Shown piece by piece: positions 1 to 5,646 of a stretch of 5,646 bases of DNA; the stretch's first letter is position 1; every line of letters begins with the position of its first letter. Both the position numbers and the translations under genes were made by a program. The stretch is taken from NCBI GenBank assembly GCA_003520545.1, contig DOUP01000247.1, positions 3,495-9,140 of the forward strand. The letters run 5' to 3'. The stretch is from Maritimibacter sp. Its GTDB lineage: Bacteria > Pseudomonadota > Alphaproteobacteria > Rhodobacterales > Rhodobacteraceae. The notes under the pieces are model-generated. The model was given only the letters and a program-made list of their open reading frames with translations. It did not search any database and was not told where the DNA came from.

Positions 1-3000
1 CCGAAGGTGGTGAGTGTCAGATCGACCGCCGCATCGCCGGTGTTCTCGATCACCCAAGGCGAAGCCAGCGACACCGGGTTCATCACTTCGACCATCGGCC
101 CCGACATCGCCTCGCCGTTCAGCATCAGGCCTGCGTTCGCGGCTTCGGACAGAAGCCCGTTCGCTGCCATCAGCGACCACGTCGCCTCTTGCGTGGACCA
201 ATGCCGATCCGCCTGGGCGATCCGGGTGACCAGCGCCTCGGTGTTCACCGCCTGCGTCCCGGCTTCCAGTGCCAGTGTCAGAACCGCCGCACTGTCGCGC
301 AGGTTGGTGCCGTAGTCGGCGCGCCAGACCTGTCCCTCCGGGCGTTGCTCGGCCAGCCCGCGCGCGGCCGCTTCGAACATGCGGTCCGCACGCGTCGGGT
401 CGCCGTAGGCCGCCAGCGCGGCCCCCAGTTGCGCCGCCGCCAAGGGCCCGTCAAAGGCGCTGGCTTTCACGTCCGCGTAATAGCGCAGGTCCCCCATCGC
501 CGCCGCGCCTTCGCGGGCCAGCACGTAAAGCGCATAGGCCAGGTCGCGCCCGCCTGCGTCAAACTCAGGATAGTAATTCACGCGGTTGCGCAGGTTATCC
601 ATCGCGGCACGGAAGGCCGTATCCGGCACTTTGTAACCTTGCGCCCGCGCGCGGCTCAGGAAATCCGACACGAAGGCGTCGAGCCACAGGTCCCCGGACC
701 CGGCCCGCCAGAGCCCGAAGCTGCCGGAGGACGACTGGTTGGACAGCACCTTGGCAACCGCCTCGGTGATCCGTCCCGGCAAATCCTCGCGATCCTGAAG
801 CCCCATCGCTTCGGCCACCGCGCCCATGTAGAGCAGCGGCAGCGCCCGCGAGGCCGTCTGCTCGGTGCAGCCATAGGGATATTGGTCCAGCCGTTCCAAC
901 AGGCCCGGCGCGTCGATCCGGGCGAGCGGTCCCGCGGCCAGCGTGGCGCGCGCGGAGGCGGGGCGCAGCCCGTCGAAGACATCATCGGTGAAGGTGAACC
1001 TGTCACCCGCCGCCAGTTCGAACCGCGACGTTCGGACGACCTCGGGATCGAGCGACATCACGGGGATGGTGAGCGTCTTGGTCAACGCCTCGCCCGCTGG
1101 CGTCGTAAGAGTCAGCGCGATCTCCTGCACCCCCTCCTGATCCGCCGAAATCGGCACGGACAGGCGTTCGGTCGCGCCATCCGCCAGCGACAAGGTTTCC
1201 AGCAAGGTGCCGCCCTGTATCTGCATCCCGCGACCGGTTCCGGTGAGCTTCACGTCGCCGGTCGGTCCGGAGGCGTGCGTGACCTCAAGCAGCATCCGCG
1301 CGGTGTCGCCAGGGGCCATGAACCGGGGAACAGAGGCGGTCAGCACGACCGGGTCACGCACCAGCACATCCGCACCCGCCTGCCCCACGCCGGTCTCGGA
1401 CCACGCCACGGCCATGAGCCGGACGGAGCCGTTGAACTCGGGCAGATCAACCGTGACCGTGGCTTGCCCGTCCACGACCTCGACCGGGCCGAAAAACTGC
1501 GCCATCAACTCTTCCGTCGGCGGCGGCGCCTGCATCCGCATCTGCGCGGTCGCGTCACCGCCGGAGCGGATCTGACCCATGTCGCCTGACATCCCGTCGA
1601 TGAGTTTGCCGTAAAGATCGCGGATGCCCATGCCCAGGCGTCGCTGGCCGAAATAGTGGTCTTCGGGGTCCGGGTCGGTGAACCCGGTGAGGTTCAGGAT
1701 GCCCTGGTCGATGGCCGCAAGCGTGACATAGGCCCTGTCGCCCTCGGTCCCGCCGTCCACGTTCACGGTAACCTCCATCGGCCCGCGCGGCTTGGCCATC
1801 TCCGGCGCCTCGATACTGGTCGCGAGCACATGCGCGCCGGGGTCGACGCTGGCATGGGCAAGGCCCAGCGCGCGGGTCGGGTTGCGGCCTTCGGCCTCGT
1901 CCAGGGGCTGCACCAGCGTCGCGGTGACATAGGCACCCGCGCCCCAGTCCTCGGTCACGGGCAGCTCGACCAGCGTTTCGCCGTCGCCCACCTCGACCGG
2001 CACCATGTCGATCAGCCGGTTGGACATGACTGTGACAAGCGCCTTGCCCGGTGCGCGCGGCACGATGCGCAGCCGCGCAGTGTCGCCCACAGCGTAGCTT
2101 TCGGCATCGAGCGACACCTCCAGCATGTCCGGCGTCTCGGTCACATCGGCGGGCACGTACCAGCCCGCATAAAAATCGGTGGAGGACGCAAGGTAGGCGC
2201 CATCGCCAGCACGGCTCACCACGATCTCATAGCGTCCCCAGTCGACCGGGGCGCTGACCTGCGTCGGGCCATCCACGGTCAGGGTGCCGCCATCCACGCG
2301 GCTCCGCGTGGTGATCGGCTCCCAATCCCAATACCCGTCGCGCGAATACCACTGGTATCGGGTGCGCACGCGGTTCACGGTCCAGGTAACCTCCATCGCC
2401 GCCTCGGCCATATCCGGGCCGAGCGCGATCAGGTCGAAGACCGCCTCGCTGTTCTCTGGTAGCTCATCCTCAAAGGCGGGCTTGATCCCGATCATCGCGG
2501 TACCGGGGAGGACTTGGCGCGTGATCTCCCGTTCCACCGGACGACCGGAGCCTTCCTTCACGCGCACTGTCACGGCGGCGCTGAGGGGGCGGCCATCCGG
2601 CTCGATTTCCGGGAACGCCAGCGCGACCTCGGCCTGTCCCTGCGCATCGGTTCGCCCCGACCTGACCGACCCGTAGCGCGGGCGCGGCGTCTCTTGCCAC
2701 AAGCCGAAACGGTAACCCGGAAAGCTCTCAGTCGTCGTTTGCGGTGTCAGGCGAATATCGCCCTCGAACGCGAGATCCGCCCCCGGCGCGCCGAACAGGT
2801 AGCGGGCATCGACGGACAGGCGCGGCGCGGTGTTGTAATCAAGCGGGCCTTTGGGGAGGCCAAGGTCGAAGTCGATCCGTTCCGGCAGGAAATCCTCGAC
2901 CAGGAGCGTCGTGGAGGCGAGCGCCGGGGCGTCCGGGTCGGCATGAAGATCGAGCCGCCATGTGCCGCGCGGGGCGCTGCCTGCGACGGGAAGCGCGAAG

Positions 3001-4976
3001 ACGTGCCCGCCAGCGCCTGCGCCCTCTGACAGGTTGCGCGAATACTCCACCCCGTCGGGGCGATAGAGCACGGCGGTGATCGGCAGGCCGGGGATCGCCT
3101 CGGCCCGTCCATCGCGGGCCAACGCGGTCGCGTGGATCACTTCACCCGCCCGATAGGCGCCCCGATCCGTGGTCAGGAAAACGTCGATGGGCGGCGCGGG
3201 GGGATGCCCTTCGACGCCCCGGTCGGACAGGTCGAACTCCGGCCCATCGAGCGAGAGATAGACCATGTCCTCCGCCCCTTGCCGCGCGACGATCATCGCG
3301 GGCGCGGAGGCACCGCGGCCGGATGCCACGCCCTCGGAGAACCGCGCATAGCCCATGTCATCCGTCGTCGCGGTGGCAAGCACGGCGTTCGCCGTATTGA
3401 CCAATGACACTTCGGCCCCCGCCATCGGTTCAGCCGTCGCGAGCGACCGGGCAAAGACATGCACACCATCCGCGCCTTGGTAAGACGTAAGACCAATGTC
3501 CGAGATCACGAACCACTGCACGGCCGGCGGGCTTTGATAGGGGTCGGTTCCGGGCACCGAGGCCTGCAACGCATAAACACCGGGAGGCTGATCCGCGATC
3601 GCCTCGCCAATCGGCAGGCGCGTGGTCACATCGGTATTGATCTCTGTTGCAACGTCGGCGGCGCCGGTCCAGACCTCCTCGGCGATGTTCTCCTTCAGAT
3701 AATTCGCCTGCCAGTCGTCGAAGTTCCGGCCCAGCACGTTTTCCTGCATGGTGCGGATCAGGTTGCGGTCCGAGACCTTGAGAAGCGACAGGTCCACCTC
3801 CGACGCGTTGATCGAGACGATGGGAAGCCCCGCGTTCTCGGTCGCGGGCAGGACATACGCCTGACCGGGGAAATAGACGGACGGCGTGCGGTCCCGGACA
3901 TACTGCGTAATCTGCACGGGCTTGGACAGCACCTCGCCCGATTGTGCGGGCAGCCCGGCGCGCAGGGTGATCGTGTAACGCCCGCCATGCTCGACGCCTT
4001 TGACGCAAAGCTGGTTGCCCGAGGCTTCGACGGCCAGACCCGAAACCTCGGATTGCAAGAAGTCGGAATAATCGTGCCCCTGCTGCACGAGCGGCTCCGA
4101 GAAAGTCGCGCAGATCGCGGGCTGGGCTGCGTCCGAGGTCACTTCGGTTTCGGTGACACGGAAGCCGAACATGCCGATGGCCCGGTCGAGCGCCGCCTGC
4201 GTATCGTCGCGCGGGGCGAGCGCCTGCGCCAGACGCAGCGCCGGAACCGTTTCGCGGCCCCGGCCCAGCGCTTCCAGCGCCCGCGACATTGTAAGAAGCG
4301 CGTTCGAGCGCACGATAGGGTTCTCAAGCCGCAGGTAGGCCGAAACGGAGGCCTCGAAGGCGACCGACATGAGGTTGCGCTTCTCATTCCGATCATCGGT
4401 GACATTGGCCGCCGCCAGCGCGAGCCGGGCATATTCGGCCCAGTCGCCGCCCGCACCGCTGACCACGGTCGCCGCGCCCCAATAGCGCATCGCCTGCACG
4501 AAATTCGCGTCCCGCTCCGCTTCGATGGCGAAGGTTCCGAACTCCTCAGCGGTCCAGCCGCCCGCGACGAAATCGTTGGGCAGACGTTCGGCGCGGCGCG
4601 TGGCCGCGTCTAGATCGGAAGGGCGCAGGAAGGTGCGCAGGTCATCCGCGCGCGCCTCGGCCCCCGCGATCACTTGCGCCGGGTTTCGAAACACCTCGCC
4701 CGAAAACGCGCCTTGGTATTCCACGCGGTCCGACACCTCGGCTTTCAGAAAGCACGAGGCGTTCCGGGTGTTGAAGGTGAAGGCGACGCAAGCCCCTTGC
4801 GACAGGCAGGCCGATTCGCAGGTTTCCAGCGTCGTATCGAAGATGGATTGGAGGTCGGACCCATAGAAATCGACGTTCCGCGTCAGAACCAATCGTTTTT
4901 CCGGGACCAGGTCCTGTGCCGTCGCAGACCCGATCAATGAGATGAAAACTGTAATAAAAACGAGAAGTTTTCGCAT
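1..4976 (-). CDS. Alpha-2-macroglobulin family protein (YfhM/ECAM-like) with N-terminal PAN module; 3' end outside window
   Basis: This is a periplasmic protease trap. In this family a protease cuts the bait region, the protein changes shape, and an internal Cys-Gln thioester bonds covalently to the attacker. The frame is open from ATG at 4976 to the window edge (1,658 codons). Visible in order: signal peptide 1-20; PAN-like module about 30-95 (Cys53, 57, 63, 75); helical segment about 100-270; MG-type beta domains, including an MG2-type start TTDRGAYRAGE at 602-611; an aromatic cluster at 873-885; bait-region domain from about 945; the family motif DQGILNL at 1090-1096; bait about 1120-1160; A2M segment about 1161-1250; thioester YGCTEQ with Cys1370 and Gln1373; toroid helices including DLWLDAF near 1429-1434. 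E. coli YfhM is about 1,650 residues in total, so this protein is longer, since its C-terminal domain is still to come. The start at 4976 is preferred because it gives a classical signal peptide and a ribosome site. An in-frame ATG at 5003 would add nine polar residues and has no good ribosome site. Family assignment is firm; the actual target protease is unknown. Confidence 0.96.
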   Translation of the reverse strand, partial: MRKLLVFITVFISLIGSATAQDLVPEKRLVLTRNVDFYGSDLQSIFDTTLETCESACLSQGACVAFTFNTRNASCFLKAEVSDRVEYQGAFSGEVFRNPAQVIAGAEARADDLRTFLRPSDLDAATRRAERLPNDFVAGGWTAEEFGTFAIEAERDANFVQAMRYWGAATVVSGAGGDWAEYARLALAAANVTDDRNEKRNLMSVAFEASVSAYLRLENPIVRSNALLTMSRALEALGRGRETVPALRLAQALAPRDDTQAALDRAIGMFGFRVTETEVTSDAAQPAICATFSEPLVQQGHDYSDFLQSEVSGLAVEASGNQLCVKGVEHGGRYTITLRAGLPAQSGEVLSKPVQITQYVRDRTPSVYFPGQAYVLPATENAGLPIVSINASEVDLSLLKVSDRNLIRTMQENVLGRNFDDWQANYLKENIAEEVWTGAADVATEINTDVTTRLPIGEAIADQPPGVYALQASVPGTDPYQSPPAVQWFVISDIGLTSYQGADGVHVFARSLATAEPMAGAEVSLVNTANAVLATATTDDMGYARFSEGVASGRGASAPAMIVARQGAEDMVYLSLDGPEFDLSDRGVEGHPPAPPIDVFLTTDRGAYRAGEVIHATALARDGRAEAIPGLPITAVLYRPDGVEYSRNLSEGAGAGGHVFALPVAGSAPRGTWRLDLHADPDAPALASTTLLVEDFLPERIDFDLGLPKGPLDYNTAPRLSVDARYLFGAPGADLAFEGDIRLTPQTTTESFPGYRFGLWQETPRPRYGSVRSGRTDAQGQAEVALAFPEIEPDGRPLSAAVTVRVKEGSGRPVEREITRQVLPGTAMIGIKPAFEDELPENSEAVFDLIALGPDMAEAAMEVTWTVNRVRTRYQWYSRDGYWDWEPITTRSRVDGGTLTVDGPTQVSAPVDWGRYEIVVSRAGDGAYLASSTDFYAGWYVPADVTETPDMLEVSLDAESYAVGDTARLRIVPRAPGKALVTVMSNRLIDMVPVEVGDGETLVELPVTEDWGAGAYVTATLVQPLDEAEGRNPTRALGLAHASVDPGAHVLATSIEAPEMAKPRGPMEVTVNVDGGTEGDRAYVTLAAIDQGILNLTGFTDPDPEDHYFGQRRLGMGIRDLYGKLIDGMSGDMGQIRSGGDATAQMRMQAPPPTEELMAQFFGPVEVVDGQATVTVDLPEFNGSVRLMAVAWSETGVGQAGADVLVRDPVVLTASVPRFMAPGDTARMLLEVTHASGPTGDVKLTGTGRGMQIQGGTLLETLSLADGATERLSVPISADQEGVQEIALTLTTPAGEALTKTLTIPVMSLDPEVVRTSRFELAAGDRFTFTDDVFDGLRPASARATLAAGPLARIDAPGLLERLDQYPYGCTEQTASRALPLLYMGAVAEAMGLQDREDLPGRITEAVAKVLSNQSSSGSFGLWRAGSGDLWLDAFVSDFLSRARAQGYKVPDTAFRAAMDNLRNRVNYYPEFDAGGRDLAYALYVLAREGAAAMGDLRYYADVKASAFDGPLAAAQLGAALAAYGDPTRADRMFEAAARGLAEQRPEGQVWRADYGTNLRDSAAVLTLALEAGTQAVNTEALVTRIAQADRHWSTQEATWSLMAANGLLSEAANAGLMLNGEAMSGPMVEVMNPVSLASPWVIENTGDAAVDLTLTTF
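858..869 (-). other. Thioester motif C-T-E-Q (Cys1370-Gln1373)
   Basis: The four codons TGC ACC GAG CAG, preceded by YPYG, match the C-x-E-Q thioester signature of macroglobulins (CGEQ in vertebrate members, CLEQ in E. coli YfhM). Both bond-forming residues, Cys and Gln, are present. The motif opens the alpha/alpha-toroid domain, as expected (TASRALPLLYM follows). The protein therefore looks competent for covalent trapping rather than being one of the thioester-less paralogues such as YfaS. Confidence 0.92.
1497..1619 (-). other. Candidate bait region of the macroglobulin (residues about 1120-1160)
   Basis: This stretch lies between the conserved family motif at 1090-1125 (DQGILNL ... DLYGKLID) and the start of the A2M segment (FFGPVEV, from 1161), where the protease-sensitive bait sits in this family. 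It is low in hydrophobic core residues and rich in Gly, Met, Ser, Asp and Gln, then ends in Ala-Pro-Pro-Pro and TEELMAQ. It has Arg1137, Arg1147 and Lys1124 as possible trypsin-like sites and several Met/Leu positions. The boundaries are approximate and the cut sites are inferred. Confidence 0.7.
4692..4889 (-). other. PAN/apple-like domain (PAN_4 type), residues about 30-95
   Basis: The segment carries Cys53, Cys57, Cys63 and Cys75 in the pattern C-x3-C-x5-C-V-A-F-T-F-x6-C-F-L-K. This fits the small PAN_4 module: a helix starting at the first cysteines, then a strand 'CVAFTF', then 'CFLK'. PAN/apple domains bind proteins or carbohydrates, and four cysteines are expected to make two disulfides in the periplasm. 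Its role here is unknown; it may tether the protein to the envelope or to glycan in place of a lipid anchor, which is inference. The domain call rests on the cysteine spacing and hydrophobic pattern alone. Confidence 0.75.
4917..4976 (-). other. Sec signal peptide of the macroglobulin (residues 1-20)
   Basis: Residues 1-20 read MRK, then a hydrophobic stretch LLVFITVFISLIG, then SATA before Gln21. This is a basic n-region, a hydrophobic core and an A-x-A type signal peptidase I site (ATA|QD). There is no cysteine in the first 52 residues, so there is no lipobox, unlike E. coli YfhM, which is a lipoprotein. The mature protein is therefore predicted to be soluble in the periplasm or exported further. 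The cleavage position is inferred from motif only. Confidence 0.85.
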
Positions 4977-4983
4977 CTGAAAA

Positions 4984-4991
4984 TCCCTTCT
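4984..4991 (-). promoter_or_regulatory. Ribosome binding site of the macroglobulin gene
   Basis: On the minus strand AGAAGGGA lies seven bases before ATG 4976 (AGAAGGGA-TTTTCAG-ATG), a fair Shine-Dalgarno match at normal spacing. It decides the start in favour of 4976. The alternative in-frame ATG at 5003 is preceded by TTCCTCGGTGCAGC, which offers no comparable site. Confidence 0.7.
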
Positions 4992-5055
4992 GTGCCCCTC
5001 CATGCTGCACCGAGGAACGGGCTCTGGCAACGATTCCCCGGATGTCTTTCGACCA

Positions 5056-5070
5056 TTAAGAGCCTGTTCA
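5056..5070 (+). promoter_or_regulatory. Possible CtrA-like site TTAA-N7-TTCA
   Basis: TTAA at 5056-5059 and TTCA at 5067-5070 are separated by exactly seven bases, one mismatch from the TTAA-N7-TTAA consensus of the alphaproteobacterial regulator CtrA. It sits about 80 bases before the macroglobulin start and 46 bases before the sensor gene start. A single near match in 140 bases could be chance, so this is only a candidate. Confidence 0.2.
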
Positions 5071-5105
5071 CCTCGATGCGGGACAGTCGGGGCGCGGAAG
5101 AACAC

Positions 5106-5110
5106 GGGAG
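5106..5110 (+). promoter_or_regulatory. Ribosome binding site of the PAS sensor gene
   Basis: GGGAG lies six bases before ATG 5117 (GGGAG-TTTGCG-ATG), at normal spacing. It supports this start over the internal in-frame ATG codons at residues 15 and 34, which fall inside the coiled coil. Confidence 0.7.
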
Positions 5111-5116
5111 TTTGCG

Positions 5117-5646
5117 ATGTCTGCGGATGATCTACTGACAGAAGAGCGCCGCGCCCGCATGGCAGCGGAGCGGCAGTTGGCGAAGAAGAAGGCGGAGCTT
5201 TTCGAAGCCAACAAAATGCTGTCGCGCCACGCGATCACCCTGTCCGAAGACCTCGTCGAGACCCGCGAAGAAGTGGTGGAAGCGCGCCACGATCTCGAAC
5301 GCGCGACGCATGAGGTGGACATCGCGAAACGCAGGCTTTGGTCCTCGGTCGAAACCATTCAGGACGGGTTCGCGGTGTTTGACGCCGAAAGCCGGCTGGT
5401 CATCGCCAACCCGGCCTATTACGCGCCCTTCGACGGGCTGGAGTGCGTCCGGCCCGGTGTGTTTTACGACGAGATTATCGAGGCGGCGCTGTCCGAAGGC
5501 GTCGTGGACATCGGGGAGCGGAGCGCGCCCGAATGGCGCGACTGGATGCTCCAATGCTGGCAATCGGAGAGCCCGGAGCCGCGCGAAATCCGGTTCTGGA
5601 ACGGAAGCTACGTGCGCCTTGTGGATCGGCGGGCCCCCGGGGGCGG
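5117..5646 (+). CDS. N-terminal part of a PAS-domain sensor protein, probably a cytoplasmic (hybrid) histidine kinase; 3' end outside window
   Basis: The frame is open from ATG 5117 to the window edge (176 codons). Residues about 5-73 are highly charged and heptad-like with few prolines or glycines (TEERRARMAAERQLAKKKAE and onward), a long coiled coil. A PAS domain begins near residue 74 (LWSSVETIQDGFAVFDAES, then RLVIANPAYYAPF at 93-105) and continues past WNGSYVRLVDRRAPGG at the edge; this is the PAS_7-like form. There is no signal peptide or membrane segment, so the protein should sense a cytoplasmic or diffusible signal. In Rhodobacterales, proteins with this front end usually continue into HisKA and HATPase_c domains, often with a receiver domain. 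None of that is visible, so a PAS diguanylate cyclase or other output is still possible. The gene is divergent from the macroglobulin; a functional link is not shown. Confidence 0.85.
   Translation, partial: MSADDLLTEERRARMAAERQLAKKKAELFEANKMLSRHAITLSEDLVETREEVVEARHDLERATHEVDIAKRRLWSSVETIQDGFAVFDAESRLVIANPAYYAPFDGLECVRPGVFYDEIIEAALSEGVVDIGERSAPEWRDWMLQCWQSESPEPREIRFWNGSYVRLVDRRAPGG
5336..5646 (+). other. PAS domain (PAS_7-like), from residue about 74, incomplete
   Basis: The pattern hydrophobic-x-x-I-Q-D-G-F-A-V-F-D, then RLVIANPAY, is the typical first half of a PAS fold (strands A and B plus the following helix). It is followed by the helical PGVFYDEII segment and the closing strands EIRFWNGSYVRLVDRR. 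No cofactor-binding residue such as the heme-ligating His of FixL or the LOV cysteine motif is recognisable, so the ligand cannot be predicted. Boundaries are approximate. Confidence 0.75.

Larger units (their letters stand above)
4977..5116. promoter_or_regulatory. Divergent intergenic region between the two genes
   Basis: These 140 bases separate two genes pointing away from each other, so both promoters should lie here or inside the opposite gene. No strong sigma-70 pair is visible. On the minus strand TTGCCA (5025-5030) followed after 17 bases by CAGCAT is a weak candidate for the macroglobulin, with a good -35 and a poor -10. No hairpin with a T-run, riboswitch or RNA gene is apparent. 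The short distance allows shared control, but nothing in the sequence proves it. Confidence 0.5.

Noticed and set aside
189..1589. Long plus-strand open frame of 466 codons
   Set aside because: It is the exact codon-register antisense of the macroglobulin gene. In that register a stop arises only where the gene uses TTA, CTA or TCA, which are rare at this GC level. The frame ends at 1587-1589, which is the TCA codon of Ser1130. The product is Arg/Gly/His-rich with no recognisable domain.
1656..2462. Plus-strand open frame of 268 codons
   Set aside because: Same antisense register, ending on a CTA leucine codon of the real gene. The His/Arg/Gly-rich composition is that of a shadow.
3459..4613. 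Plus-strand open frame of 384 codons
   Set aside because: Same antisense register; its stop is the rare CTA leucine codon of the macroglobulin near residue 122. No ribosome site or family resemblance supports it.
4944..4972. Inverted repeat GAAAACT / AGTTTTC with a 15-base loop
   Set aside because: It lies within the signal peptide codons (Lys/Leu at one end and Val/Phe at the other), is only 7 bp with A/T pairs, and has no terminator context. It is best explained by codon content.
1..4976. Possible frameshift or fusion in such a long gene
   Set aside because: Following the frame codon by codon from 4976 to 3 gives no stop and continuous family motifs from the PAN module to the region after the toroid, so I see no break.
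4642..5010. Minus-strand open frame starting at 5010, overlapping the macroglobulin start
   Set aside because: It is out of frame with the macroglobulin and lacks the signal peptide and PAN pattern. The macroglobulin frame gives a coherent protein throughout.
5132..5563. Minus-strand open frames opposite the PAS sensor gene (also 5068-5358)
   Set aside because: They are antisense to a clear coiled-coil and PAS coding sequence that has its own ribosome site. Their products show no domain.
5633..5644. Perfect 12-base palindrome GCCCCCGGGGGC at the right edge
   Set aside because: It lies inside the sensor gene and encodes Ala-Pro-Gly-Gly with high-GC codons. There is no U-run or non-coding context to suggest a terminator or binding site.

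Overview
This window looks like chromosomal DNA from a high-GC alphaproteobacterium, probably Rhodobacterales. That placement is inferred from the strong G/C bias at third codon positions and from the style of the two proteins, not from a marker gene. The window holds two protein genes transcribed away from each other from a 140-base gap. Both run off the window, so neither stop codon is visible.

Bases 1-4976 (minus strand) are one uninterrupted reading frame of 1,658 codons. It encodes a very large bacterial alpha-2-macroglobulin (YfhM/ECAM type, COG2373). In order it shows a Sec signal peptide without a lipobox, a four-cysteine PAN/apple-like module, a helical segment, a series of macroglobulin (MG) domains, a bait-region domain, the conserved A2M segment, and an alpha/alpha-toroid thioester domain with an intact C-T-E-Q motif (Cys1370 to Gln1373). 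The window ends in the C-terminal MG/receptor-binding-like part, so only the last portion of the protein is missing. Such proteins act in the periplasm as suicide traps for foreign proteases. In many proteobacteria the gene sits next to pbpC (penicillin-binding protein 1C), which could lie just beyond base 1.

Bases 4977-5116 are the divergent intergenic region. It holds a ribosome binding site for each gene and a weak CtrA-like TTAA-N7-TTCA element. There is no convincing sigma-70 promoter and no RNA gene.

Bases 5117-5646 (plus strand) are the first 176 codons of a soluble protein with a long N-terminal coiled coil followed by a PAS domain. This is the usual front end of a cytoplasmic PAS-containing (often hybrid) sensor histidine kinase of Rhodobacterales. 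The kinase core lies outside the window, so the enzymatic assignment is inferred.

I see no mobile element, CRISPR array, tRNA or rRNA. The long open frames on the plus strand across 1-4976 are antisense shadows of the macroglobulin gene. I did not find a clearly new system. The points most worth a second look are the PAN module on a non-lipidated macroglobulin, its cysteine distribution, and its Met/Gly-rich bait segment.
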